64,000 nucleotides of DNA from Nageia nagi (lineage: Eukaryota > Pinophyta), in contig JBITNC010000001.1 of NCBI GenBank assembly GCA_050084985.1, forward strand, positions 154,442,001 through 154,506,000, written 5' to 3'. The notes under the pieces are model-generated. The model was not told the origin of the DNA. It worked only from the letters and a program-made list of their open reading frames with translations, and did no database searches. The position numbers and the translations under genes are program-made. Shown piece after piece: positions 11,061 to 22,236 of the stretch (position 1 is its first letter; every line of letters begins with the position of its first letter).

Positions 11061-12660
11061 ATGAAAAATGTAGATGCTCAACTAGTGATTATGATGAGGT
11101 AGTCAAATTTTTGGGGCACCAACATGAGAAAAGACTTAAGAGCCTACTAGAAAACCTTGCTACAACTAGTTTCAAACACCCATGCACCTAACAAGTACTT
11201 ACCCCATTGAGTATCATGCTAAGGAAACAATTAAAAATCAAGGTGGATGATGCAATGTTATCTCTTACACAACTAATAAAGTAAGAGAACTTGTACTTTA
11301 ATTGGGTGTGAGTCATCTATAAAGGAATTTACTACCAATTATAAAGACTCAATAAAGGAGGATAATTTTGGTACTTTACATATCTAGTTTGATTGTCTCT
11401 ATATCAAAATCCTTTTATATTTCCAAAAATAATAATCAATCCTCTAGTTCCTAGACAAGGCATCAACCTTAGATGCTAGAGGTTGAGAAAGAATAATAAT
11501 GGGTCTTATTATGAGTTTGTAGAATAGTTTTTGGTCCCAACTTGGCTAGAAATTACCAGAGCACCACTTCTCCAACTCCACAAATAATGTAAATTGTGTT
11601 TGTAGACAAAATGAGTGAAAGTAGTAGATTGGTATTTGATGAAGAATATAACAATTATTTTGATATATGTATTCTCATCCACCCCTCTTATTTTACCCAA
11701 ATATGTTCCTAGATAGGTCTATACACTAGAATGTTCTAGGAAAATTGATTAGACAGATGCATTGTAGGTAGATGCAAGGCATTTGAGAGGATTTTCAAAG
11801 TACCCCTATGGAATCATATCAACAACCCTAGAGGTGATGGAGCAAGCTTATGTTAGTATAAAAGAATATATGGTTGAAGAATTTTAATAGAAAACCATGG
11901 ATATTTCATGGCCCTATTATGACAAGCTAGGGACCATAACCCTAGTAGTTATGGGTAACAATAAGCCTCCTAGGTTTAATATTGAAGTAAGGTCTTATTT
12001 TGAGTAGATTACCAATATGAAAGATGAACAAGATGATGTTTGTAAGGAATTTAACTTTTATATGGTTGTTAATCCCTAGTTGAACTTATCTAGTAGTACC
12101 TGAACAAAAAGAAATGAAGCACCAAGAGGATGGAATTTTTTCTTGCTCCCACTCTTAGGAATGAGTTAGAAGTTATAGGGTATATTACAACTTAGATTCA
12201 TTATTTTAATCACTTTATATATGAATTGTGTACATTCAAGAACCTAGAATCCATTAATTTTGGAAGATTCCCAGGAGATACAATATGGATTAAGGCATAT
12301 GAAGTAGATTCAATGGAGGATGTTGTGCCTAGTAAGAATCATCAAGATTTAGAGAGTGAGGAAGAGGAATAGAAAGAAGCTACAAAAAAGCAAAAGCTAG
12401 AGACTAGATTCTCTAGGAGAGAGATCATGGCTAGAGATAAAGAAAAGGGATAAAGTGAAAAACCCTTACAGATTAAACCTAGAGAAGAACAAGTAAAATA
12501 ACAGTTTTCAAGGCTTTCCATCAAAAGGCCAAGGGGTACAAGCAAACAAAGTTCAAGATAAAGAGAAACTTGGAAGCCAAGACCATATAAGGTAATGACA
12601 TAGGCATTAGATAGTCCAAAATTTATAAATATTAGTTGAAGTATCAAGGATATGTACAAT
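11061..12660 (+). pseudogene. Unidentified decayed coding stretch, charged segment
   Basis: No domain is recognised. From about 11,880 the plus strand reads as protein with TAG stops, including a segment near 11,950 (VMGNNKPPRFNIEV) that could belong to a gag-like protein. From 12,340 it is strongly charged (ESEEEE, KEATKKQKLETRFSRREIMARDKEKG). The 105-codon minus-strand frame at 12342-12659 is the complement of this charged stretch and looks hydrophobic only for that reason. 11,061-11,880 holds nothing I can name. Confidence 0.3.
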
Positions 12661-13161
12661 AAACCCTGGAAGTTAATTTTCCCTCATCACTAAAGTAACA
12701 AGGTCCAAAATAGGCAATTCCTAGACATAATATTTTAGAAGAGCCACATTAGGGTGAGGAGACCCTAGAACTTGGAAGGCTACAAGAGAGGTAAGAGAAA
12801 GGAGATAAATATGAAGGAGAAAACACTAGTGACTCTATTCGCCCAATGGATGAAGGCCTGATCATGGGGTTGGAGAAATAATCCCAAAATATGGAAAAGA
12901 TACAAGAAGATCCATATAAGCTATTAATGGGAAGCTCCTCACAACAAGCAATAAAGATCCTAATTCCTAATAAAAAGCTAGTTGTACATAATACATTTGG
13001 GGAGATTTAATTGCAATAGTTTCAAAGATGGCAAAAATGTTTGATTGGTAAAAAAAAATAAGTTAAAAACTAAAATTGTTAGAACATTTGGTTAGGGTAT
13101 AAGTATTTTAACTGAAGAGGGAGTGTTGAAAATAGGTATTATGTTGACATAGGGAACACTA

Positions 13162-14160
13162 ATGGAGAAGCAATTGGAGAAAACAATCATTGAATATCAT
13201 ATGTGCAAGGCCCATATATATGATAAAATAGCACTCTCAATGTTGATAATGGATAGGATGGGCCGAAACTTGGAAAAATATGAGGCCAATATTATTTCCC
13301 TTTTAGATAAGTTGGATGAAGAAAAAAATGAAAATAAAAGCTTAACATGGAAGATTAAATATTTGAAAGCTGAAAATCAAAGTCCCAAAGAAAAAAAGAA
13401 TACAACTGACCAAAAGAAAAAACTAAAATTGAATAAACTAGGGGCATTACTAGAGATAACAAATAACGAGTTTGTAAAAGCTAGGGCCTGGTAATAAGAA
13501 TTAAAGAAAAAGCTAGTAGATGTTGAAATGAAGAGATTGAGAAGTTGAAGAAAGAGTTAAAAGAAAAAGAAGCAAAATCCTCTTTGAATAAGGATAACCA
13601 ATATCTAATTAATATCCTTGCTGATACAAAGAGAACATTGGTTGATTTTTTTATGGAAAAAATATCAAAGCTAACAAAGATCAGACAATTACTTGGTGAA
13701 TTGGAATTTGTAGCATTATCTTTCAAAAGTTTTGTAGATACATACTATTATATAGAGATATTAGGTTTAAATATAGTAAATAAAGTGAAAGAGTGGGTAG
13801 TAGTGGCTATAATAAAATATATAACCCAATTTTCATATGATTCCAGATAGACTTTGCTCTTTAAAATTTAAATATTTATTAGAATTAAGCAATGTACTGC
13901 AAGATAAAGTTTCTATATTCAAGCTACATAAAGGATACATAGAAGAAGAATTTGAATATGTATATGAGGACATAATGCCACCACTATGGAAGGAGGGAAA
14001 TTTTTATGAACTCATCACAACATAGATAGAACATATAAAAAGCCATATATAGACACTCAAGTCAATGAAAGACTCAAGCAAAGAGGTCAATAGTTTGATA
14101 AACTCAATCATGTGGCCTAAGATCCCATCTCATGATTTTTAAATGCTCATACAATTCCAA
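13162..14160 (+). pseudogene. Unidentified coiled-coil protein remnant
   Basis: The open stretch 13162-13494 (110 codons) reads MEKQLEKTIIEYHMCKAHIY, then NLEKYEANIISLLDKLDEEK and a lysine-rich stretch, a Lys/Glu-rich heptad-like sequence typical of coiled coil. After TAA and a frame change the same character continues at 13545-13700 (KKELKEKEAKSSL). A more folded-looking piece lies at 13837-14025 (FKYLLELSNVLQDKVSIF, EEEFEYVYEDIMPPLWKEG). I do not recognise the family. It ends about 60 bases before an LTR-like repeat at 14,216, so it could be the last ORF of an LTR element. Confidence 0.35.
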
Positions 14161-14215
14161 CTAAGCTTAGTTAATTACACTAAAGAAAATGTTCAATACA
14201 ATGAAGGGCACATTC

Positions 14216-14650
14216 TGTTAGAATTCCTAATGCATTATTGTTTGTTATCTAAAATGTGTCTCACTTACTTAATTCATCTAAATAATAAAAGTATTTATAA
14301 AAGCATCTTTAATATTTAGGAATTAAATAAGTGATACTTGAACATTCTTATTTCATGTATTAAAAGGTGAGTTAAGATGTGGTTCTCTCCTATAAATAAA
14401 GGGCTTGGCTTTATTGTAAACGCACTTGAATAGAACAAAGTTATGATCATGTTTTGTAGATTGATAGGATGGGATGAGAGAGAGGTTGTAAGCTTTGTAA
14501 GAATTATCTTTGATAAGTAAAAGATCTTGAGTTGAAGTGGAGTACTCTCATCCTTGAGAGGAACCACTATCCATGATTGTCTCACTTGTGTGGAATGCAA
14601 GTTGTTATTTATTGAAGTTGGTATAAAAGTACAAGTTTTTGACTCTTTAG
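14216..14650 (+). repeat. LTR-like repeat copy 1 (pair with 46.2 kb)
   Basis: It begins TGTTAGAATTCC, carries a TATA box (TATAAATA, 14391-14398) and matches 46,226-46,640 along about 370 bases (for example AGATCTTGAGTTGAAGTGGA and GAGAGGAACCACTAT in both). The promoter-like layout and the second copy suggest an LTR. The right end is unclear. It could be the 5' LTR of Copia-A, the 3' LTR of the unidentified 10.6-14.2 kb region, or a solo LTR. Confidence 0.5.
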
Positions 14651-15239
14651 TAGATGGTAGATAGAAATGTAAATGCCTTTTTTTTGTATTTATTGGAATT
14701 AATATTACCAATAACTTATTTTATTGATATTACCAATATTTCTAAACTCTTAAAATTAGAGTTAATATTTTTTTGAAATATGGTAGTTTTTTTTTTAAAA
14801 GGAGATGTGTGTGCCTATATATATATTCTCCATCAATATTTTTTTGAAAATTATTCTTTTACTCTTTTTTTTTTAAAAAAAAAGAGGGGAAGAATGATAC
14901 TAATTTTTAAAGTAATGTATGATGTTTGTTTTTCCTCTTGTTCTTGAAAATGTAAATATGAGTGTTTGTGATGTCTTCTAGGCATAGGAAAGTAAGGATT
15001 CCTATTGGAAAAATGAAGGTGCTTGATAAGAAGATGGGCAAGCTTTGGAAGAAAGCAAGGAAGAAAAAATATGAAGATAAAATGCAAAAATGGTCAATCC
15101 TTACGAGATAAAGAAATGAAGTCATAACATGCATGCTCCACTTTCAAACTCACTATACAGTAAACTCCAATGATTTTATGACTGAAGAAATGAAAAAATA
15201 CAAGAACATGAGTCCCACTTTGGAGGAAGTCTTATGAAT
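14651..15239. other. AT-rich spacer
   Basis: Contains T/A homopolymer runs near 14,785 and 14,865. The minus-strand open stretches at 14851-15134 are low complexity, and I see no gene. Confidence 0.5.
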
Positions 15240-15955
15240 TGCTAGGTTTTTGTATTTGTTTAACAAATTTTTATTTTTTCAAAATTATGAAAAAATAAAT
15301 GTGCACAATTTGCATATAATTCTTCATAAGTTAAATAAAAATTAAATTAAAAATAATAAGTTTTATTCAAATTATGTTTACCGGACACAAGTATTTTTCA
15401 AAATGATAATCATGGTCAATAAAAAATTAATAAAAAATAAAATACTCATGAAACAAATATAAAAAAATATCTTCCAAAATATTTATTATCTTAGGTCTCT
15501 TTAATCAAAAGGATTTAAAAAATATTTTAATTTAGGTTCAATTATGTTTGACGGACATGATGGGTATGGTCCTCCAATTGTATTTTTTAAATAGTGGATT
15601 TTGTTTTTATTTAATAACTTTTTATTTTTTTAGAATTGTGAAAAAAATAATATGTGTGCATAATCTACATACAATTCTTCATAAGATTGAAAAAAATAGA
15701 TTAAAAATGATAAGTTCAGGTTAAATTATGCTTGTCGAACACGAGTAATTTTAGAAATGATAATCATAGTAAATAAAAATAAAATATTTATGAAAAAATT
15801 ACAAAACAATATCCTCCATAATATTTAGTATCTTAGGTATATTTGCCCAAAATTATTTTAAAATATATTTTAATTTAGGTCTAGTTAAGCCTGCTAGACA
15901 CAATGGGGGTATGGTCTTGAACCTATATTTTTTAAATAATTACTTTTAAACATGC
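15240..15955 (+). repeat. Satellite-like dimer, about 353 bp unit x2
   Basis: Two diverged copies of an AT-rich unit start near 15,255 and 15,608 and share an ordered series of blocks (ACAAATTTTTATTTTTT / AACTTTTTATTTTTTT, ATACAATTCTTCATAAG-like, TAATCATGGTCAATAAA / TAATCATAGTAAATAAA). Within each unit a motif like ATGTTTACCGGACAC recurs at about 15,377, 15,546, 15,728 and 15,890, so the unit may itself be a dimer of roughly 165-180 bp monomers. Confidence 0.65.
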
Positions 15956-16834
15956 CTACCAAATATTAATTTCTATCATCTAGGTATTATAATAAATTAC
16001 ATATTTGAAAACTAAACTTCGAGAACTACATTTTTACTCAAGTGACTTTTTCCAAGAATTGAAATCTAAGTGTTTCAAAATTTGAGATCAATTATGAGAA
16101 TACCTAAAAAATAGGACAAACACTCACATTTTGGCCAAAAGTAGGATTCATCTTCTTACACTTACCCAAATGGCTCTTCCTCTTGAAATTAATCTTCCTT
16201 AATAAATTTTGTGTTAAATTAAACTTACTTTTATGATAAATTTCTAAGACTTGTGTTGATATTGAGCATATTGTAAAGCTCTTACACCCTTGATTTTACA
16301 ACTAACCCAAAATTAAGGAAACTAGTAACCCCTTGTGTGTGTTTTTCCTTTTTTTTTTGTAGTTAATCAATCAACAAATGCTCAAATTAAGTTAATTCAA
16401 ATATAAAATATGCACTAACTTCAAATACTAATTACAAACACTAACCTCAAATGCTAATTACAAATTGTATATTAGGACTTACTAACCTTCAAACTACTTA
16501 AGGTTAAACAAAGTGCACTAACATGGCTTATAATTTACTAACACTAACCTACAACTTACTACAAATTACTAACCTAAACAAAGCTACTAACCTACAACTT
16601 GTTAATTTATTTAATACAAATTTGTACAAATTTCTTTCACTTGCAATAATATTAAACATGTTTAGTTTATATTGGTTGGTTACTTGCAATTGTTATTATT
16701 GGTTAAATGCTTGATGGTTAGTTAAATGTTTGTAAGTTACATGGTTGAATAATTTTTTCTACTTGTAATTATGATTGAAAAATCGTATGTTGATGCTTCT
16801 TATGCTTTAATAAATTAACCTTTATTTTGTAGAA
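15956..16834. other. AT-rich spacer, probably Copia-A leader
   Basis: No gene. Around 16,430-16,620 short repeats of the type ACTAACCTACAACTT give low complexity, and the 63-codon frame at 16523-16714 comes from them. It ends at the Copia-A gag start and by position may be its untranslated leader. Confidence 0.45.
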
Positions 16835-17734
16835 ATGAGAGATTCCTTTTCACCTAAGCACATTCTTGATGGTTTCAACTATGGTATTTGGGAACCAAGT
16901 ATGAAAAAGAAGCTTTAAGCATGCAAGATTTGCCAAAATGTAAGTGAGAATCAAGTCACCCCGGTAGAAGCTAAAGCACTAGAGGTCTATAACAACAAGA
17001 ATGAGTTGGTAACTTCTATGATATTTAGGGCAATTTTAGATGAAGTTCTCCTCATTATTTCAACCTCAACATCCACCAAAGAAGCTTGGGATAGGCTTAA
17101 GAAGATATACCTTGGGTCTAGGTTTTCAAAAAGGTTCATCATCCTTCAAGAAATCTTAAAATATTGTCAAGAGGAAGATGAAGGTGTGGCAACCTACTTG
17201 AATAAGATTATTAATCTTAGGACTCAACTTGTAAGTTATGGGTGTCATTGGATTAATGATAAATTCATGTTTTTCATCATCTTACAAAGCCTCTCAACTA
17301 AGTTTAGTCACTTTGTGACTATTATTGAGACTAGGCTTGATGATAAGAGAAAGTCTTCTCTTTAGATAATCTTTCTAGACTCCTCTTGTAGCATGAAGAT
17401 ACAATCAATAAGAAAGTATTGATTTATTATCCAAAGGAGAAAAATGTTACTTTAGGTGAAACTAAGTTGACTCACTTGAAGAATAAGTTCATAAATCATA
17501 AATCCTAGGAGAAATGCAGAGAAGTATGAAAATATTCATCATGATCATAATGGCTAGTCAAATAAACCTCATGTTCCTAAGGAAATGTTTGATGGAAATT
17601 GTAACTATTATGGCATATATGGTCAAAAAGAGAACCATTGCTTCAAGAAAAGGGGGAGGAAAATAAAAAAGGAAAAGATGATGTGAACAAATTCAAAGGA
17701 AAGAAGAATAAGGAAGGTGCTTATGTTTATGCTC
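16835..17734 (+). pseudogene. Copia-A gag remnant
   Basis: ATG near 16,835 opens MRDSFSPKHILDGFNYGIWE, the N-terminus of UBN2-type Copia gag. One stop (about 16,916) precedes the open stretch 17006-17365, which contains TSTSTKEAWDRLKKIYLGS and INLRTQLVSYGCHWINDKF. A degenerate zinc knuckle follows near 17,600-17,650 (CNYYGIYGQKENHCFKK; one Cys reads Tyr). The protein is the nucleocapsid precursor. It is clearly related to Copia-B gag (YLNK, RTQLV, INDEF and ILQSLS blocks shared). TR-GAG is inserted right after the knuckle, in the gag-protease linker. Confidence 0.85.
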
Positions 17735-18902
17735 TGTGATTTCCCCCTTATACTTCTGATGGGACCCATTGGATCATCTTGTATTATATTACATTCATGT
17801 ATTTGCATTCACTATATTGTAATTTAGGATAGGATTTTAATGTGTCATGTGCACCCCACTATGAGCCCCAAGTGGGACATCTCTCTCTTAAGTAGTAGAA
17901 TAGGCATATTTGGTATTGGAGATCCTAGATTATGGGAATCCCAAGGTGCATTTGTGTTGTAGAGTGATGGATGATCATTAACATGCTTGCACCATCTTAG
18001 GGAGGACCCCACACTCCCACGTTGGCATTACTAAGCAATTATGATTGTACCTTAAGTTATGGGGCCCCCCAAATTCCCAAAGTTGGATTAGAAAGGCCTA
18101 AGATAACTCCTAAGTGGGTTACATCTATATGAGGTTATAAATAAACATTAGAGCTTTACATTTGGACACTTTTTAATATTACCTTTACCTTACTTTAGTC
18201 CATCAAACATACAAGCTTAGCGATGTTGAGAGTATTTTCTAGACAAAGCATCTAAAGGGTGATTAGGCATTAGGATCTTGATCATATATAGTTTAGGTGG
18301 AGCACCTAGCCCATTTGGTGGTATTCTAAGGGTTCATCTCTACCTTTAGTGGTTTAATAGAGTTTTAGGAGGAATCCTTTGATGGAGGGGATTCAAGTTT
18401 TTGAGAAGGTTGGCCTATTCCATAGTTCATTAGTTCAATCTAGTTGTGAAGATATTTGTATTGTACCCTAGTAGGCTCCTAGGAGGCCAATGACTTCCCC
18501 TTAGGGCTTGGTATTGTATTTACTATCATTGAATATCATTTGCATATCCAAGAGGCACTTTGATCTCATGAATGTGTTGTAATACTTCATCTTGTGCATG
18601 CATTGGATCTATATGGTTGTGTATGCTTGTATTTACCATGCAATTGCATTATGATGTGTTATTGATCAGATTGTGCTTGTAAAGGCCAAATGTTGGCTAA
18701 TATACATTGTATTCATTAGTATATGCTTATATGTGCTTAAATTTAGCATTTAGGGTATCTAAACATTAAATGTGAAAACCCTAACCCTAACATTGCATGT
18801 ATGAGGGTTTGAATATGTATAGTGGATATCTTAGACCCAACATTAGGGTTTGATGATCCAGTATTGCTAGTTTGTACCTAAAATTAAATTTGGGTAATCA
18901 CA
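17735..18902 (+). repeat. TR-GAG 5' LTR
   Basis: 1168 bp, starting TGTGAT and ending ATCACA (6 bp terminal inverted repeat). It lacks a stretch present in the 3' LTR around 22,510-22,590 and has one the 3' LTR lacks around 18,080-18,120. Confidence 0.92.
18136..18143 (+). promoter_or_regulatory. TATA box of TR-GAG 5' LTR
   Basis: TATAAATA in GAGGTTATAAATAAACATT. It is about 155 bases upstream of a palindrome (TAGGTG-GAG-CACCTA, 18294-18308) that is also conserved at this distance in LARD-II. Confidence 0.6.
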
Positions 18903-18904
18903 AG

Positions 18905-18916
18905 TGGTATCAGAGC
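18905..18916 (+). promoter_or_regulatory. TR-GAG primer binding site, initiator Met tRNA
   Basis: A perfect TGGTATCAGAGC two bases inside the 5' LTR, complementary to the 3' end of plant initiator methionine tRNA. Confidence 0.95.
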
Positions 18917-19309
18917 TTGGATTTGGCCATCCTATGCATGAGACCCAAAATCCATAATTACTACACTAGATCCAATCGAAGAGAGATGGTATATGCTAGG
19001 AAGAGTGGAAGATCAGAGGAGCTAGCAAAGAGAGACATCTAGGATGAAGAGAGACAACCATGAATGAATATTCCTTCAAAAGGGAGAGCTTCTAGTGATG
19101 AGGGAGATGTGCATGGGGTGCAAGGAGACATATAGAGGACATATCAAAGGAGAAGCCTTACTTTGATTTAGGGAGCCAATTCTGAATGAAAGTTTAATGA
19201 GCTAATATCTATTATTCACAACATGAATGGGATCATGTCTTCTATGCACTTACAAATGTCCAAACATTAGGAAGATTCTAAGGAGCTAGAGAGGTGCACA
19301 TCACCATTA

Positions 19310-19580
19310 TGGTATTCTAGAGATGATCCAAGAGCATTGCAACATGTTTGGGATGAAAGGGAATACCCATAATTGGCTAGGGAAGATAGAGAGCACCCAC
19401 ATCTATCTAGGGATGATTAGGAGACTCCAATACTAGTTAGGGAGGATAGGGAGTAGCTATGTTGGGGAAGGACTAAGGAGCAACATCCACATCTAGCTAG
19501 AGATGACTAAGACACCCCACATCTAGCCAAAGGAGGTAGAAATACCCCAAATTTGGTCCTAGAAGGTAGAGATGATTGGA
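19310..19580 (+). repeat. Degenerate 36 bp tandem repeat in TR-GAG gag N-terminus
   Basis: About six degenerate units reading CACATCTAGCTAGAGATGA and variants encode a 12-residue repeat of the type HPHLARDD-x-(D/E)TP. The repeat keeps a coding frame apart from TAG and TAA codons where Gln or Arg is expected. Confidence 0.6.
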
Positions 19581-19780
19581 TCGAGGAGGATCATTCTAAT
19601 TGAGAGCATAACTTGAGGAGATCAAGGAGCTTAAGGGATAAAGAATCCACCCATCATGTATCATTAGGGTAGCTAGAGGCCACAGTCTTGAGATCTCACT
19701 CACACAAAGCACCCCAGAGTATAAACCCTCTCTTAGGGAGGTTCTTAGAGGAGGACATTACTAGAGTAGAGGAGTAGACA

Positions 19781-20700
19781 TTGATTTTGAATCCATCTAG
19801 ACCCATGTTTACACATAAGGTAGGGGACAATTCAAAGAGCAAGGTGTCTAGTCCATTGGAATTGAACAAGATATTTAGAGAGTATTCCATGTTAGATCTT
19901 GGTTTGAGGAGAGACATTAAATTTAATGGCTATATTGAGCTATTAGGGTTGAAGGGTAGCAATGAGCTTGTACCATGATATTTAGGGAGCTAGTTGGAGG
20001 AGAAGAAGGTTCTATAGAATAGAATTAGTAAGATGCAAGTTCCCATGTATGACGATAAGAAGATGAATGGTAGGGCATGGCTACATCAATTGTAGACATA
20101 CTTCACACTAAAACCTAGCATGGTGGAGGAGGAAGTGATCCACTTTGCATCACTACATTTGGAGGGTGATTCCCTAGAGTGTTGGTAGCATGGTGTGATT
20201 AGCCAAGGGTATTCACTCATTACCTCATTTGATGAGTTTTCTAGGATATTGATGAGGTTTAACTGAAAGAAGGAGAATGAATACTTTTGGGACTTGATAA
20301 CATTGAGGTAGGCAAGAGTAGTGGATGAGTTTGTTATGGAGTTCCATATGATATCCATCATGATGCATCACATTTTGGAGTAAATATTAACTTTACTCTT
20401 CATTAAGGATTTATCAAATCCATTAAGAGGGATGGTCAAGGTGTCCTCTCCTAGGATCCTTCATAATGATATATAGGTAGCCTATGAATTAGAGCCCACC
20501 ATGAAATCCCTTAGGGGAGGATTGATTTCCAAGGGGCTACCTAAATGAAAGCTATTTTATAAGGGGCCTAGCAAGGCCAAGGGATTTCCTCCATCCAGAC
20601 TAGATCAATTGGATGCAGCTACACTGAGAAAGTTGAGAGAGGAGGGTAAGTGTTTCTACTACAAGAATACTTGAGAGCCTAAGAATCATTATTTAGGGAA
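19781..20700 (+). pseudogene. TR-GAG gag remnant with zinc knuckle
   Basis: This is a Gypsy-type capsid remnant. From about 20,040 it reads MYDDKKMNGRAWLHQL, TYFTLKPSMVEEEVIHFA, LHLEGDSLEWW and SFDEFSRILMRFN, the pattern of the retrotransposon gag domain including the W-W helix. A zinc knuckle follows near 20,650-20,700 (CFYYKNT, EPKNHYLGK, two Cys lost). It is interrupted by TAG and TAA stops. The 5' part (18,970-19,780) holds short fragments and the 12-residue repeat. Gag alone could package RNA in particles built by a partner element. Confidence 0.7.
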
Positions 20701-20879
20701 GGAAAAAGTGCATCATATTTAGGTATTAATGGATGAGTTATAGGACTTAGATTTAGAGTTTGAAGTTGATATGGAGGATGTATGGTCACCATGAGTGGAG
20801 GGAACTCTTAAAAGTAAAATTGCATCACTCTATGGAGTGAAGAAGTACCTAAATTTGAAGATTATGAGACAAGTGGATA

Positions 20880-21150
20880 GGATATGATGATTCTAATAGA
20901 TCTTAGAGCATCCTATAATTTCATAAATATCAACTTTATTGAGAAGAAGGGTTTGAAGACCAAATCATTTGAGGGGATTCAATTTTCTAATGCTAATAGG
21001 ATATTCACTTTGGTCGATCACATTATGGAGCATTTTGGAGTGAGATTGAAGAGATGTGTAGTGAGAAGGGGCATCCTCACATCATTCTTGGAGTGTAATG
21101 GTTATTCAATTTGGGTGATATTCATACAAACTATTAGCAGCTCACCATGA
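20880..21150 (+). pseudogene. TR-GAG protease remnant
   Basis: The open stretch 20884-21150 reads MMILIDLRASYNFININFIE, where LID followed by AS-x-NFI matches the DTGASHNFI active site of Gypsy proteases with the Gly-Ala turn altered, so it is probably inactive. GLKTKSFEGIQFSNANRIF follows, as in the flap and substrate region. No RT frame follows. Instead the sequence passes into tandem repeats and then the 3' LTR. Confidence 0.6.
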
Positions 21151-21299
21151 GTTTTGAGTGTGATGGTAAGACCCATACTCTATAGGGAATTCTAGATTAT
21201 TATTCATGAGTGGAAAATAAGAGGTTAGAGATGATTGAATGGTGTCATCAAAAGGAGGAGGCTTAATAAGGAACCACATTATAGTAGGAGGAGCTAAGA

Positions 21300-21830
21300 G
21301 GGGCTATGTTGGGTCATGAAGGAGTTGGGACCTTGACATTGGACATCCAAAGGGTCCTTCATCCCACATTGGAATCATGGGAGTATTTCCACCCCATGTT
21401 GGAATCACTAGAGGTATGTCAACTCATGTTAAGCATTAAAGTGCCTTTCCCACCCACATTGAGCATATTAAGGAGTATACATCACATGTTGAACAATTAG
21501 GAGGTTTTCCATGCCACATGAAATATTTTGGAGATTGGTCTTACCATACTGGGTATATAGGAGGATTCAATCCCCTCATTGAGTATTAGGGAGGCCAAAG
21601 CTATTGATGAGAGGTTTCATGTTGTTGGAAATCCCACATTGAGGCTTAGCAAGGCTAGGATTGTTGTTTGGAGATATCATGATGATGGGCATTACATGTT
21701 AAGGTTTATGGAAGTTTGGCTTGCTAATTGGAAGTATCAAGATGGTGGGTACCCATCACTGGGCTTAAGGGAGGTTGCATTCCCTCATGGAGGTTTCAAG
21801 AGCTAAAGTATGAGATGATTTCTTACTTCA
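21300..21830 (+). repeat. Degenerate 39 bp tandem repeat in TR-GAG
   Basis: About twelve degenerate units of the type CCCACATTGGAATCATGGGAG / CCCCATGTTGGAATCACTAGAGG. The reading is 13 residues per unit, and the open stretches at 21306-21500 and 21579-21806 come from this periodicity. The same repeat type, read in the same sense, forms the N-terminus of the long ORF in LARD-I. Confidence 0.7.
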
Positions 21831-22236
21831 CATTGGCCATGAGGAGATTGAGTGGTCTTCAGTGGATTTTGGTGGAGATACTACTACTTAGAGGGAGCCT
21901 AGGCTCTAGTTATCCCATGCTAGCATTTATATTTTCTATGGTTTTATAGGTATAGTATAGCTTGAGTGTGCATGCACTTCCATGGCTTTAGAGGATTTTT
22001 ATTAAGCATATTCTAAGGAGTGATAATTACAACAAACTATAGGGTTTGCAACTTGTATTGATACAGGAGCATGGATCTCCAGTTGTTCACTTCTCACCAT
22101 CATCTGGTTTGAGACATATTGAGATTGCATTCCATCATCATGTGATTTGAATTATAGTTCCTAATGATGTATGGGAGAATGGATGTTGTCATCTCTTATG
22201 ATTGCTTGATGGTAAGCAATTCAAGAGAGGAGGATT

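Noticed and set aside
12342-12659. Minus-strand 105-codon frame that looks like a membrane protein
   Set aside because: Its hydrophobic reading is the complement of a charged Glu/Lys-rich plus-strand stretch.
18776-18794. Telomere-like CCCTAACCCTAAC motif
   Set aside because: Only two units inside an LTR, matched less well in the 3' LTR; no array.
18905-18916. tRNA-Met gene fragment
   Set aside because: Only the 12-base complement of the tRNA 3' end is present, next to an LTR; it is a primer binding site.
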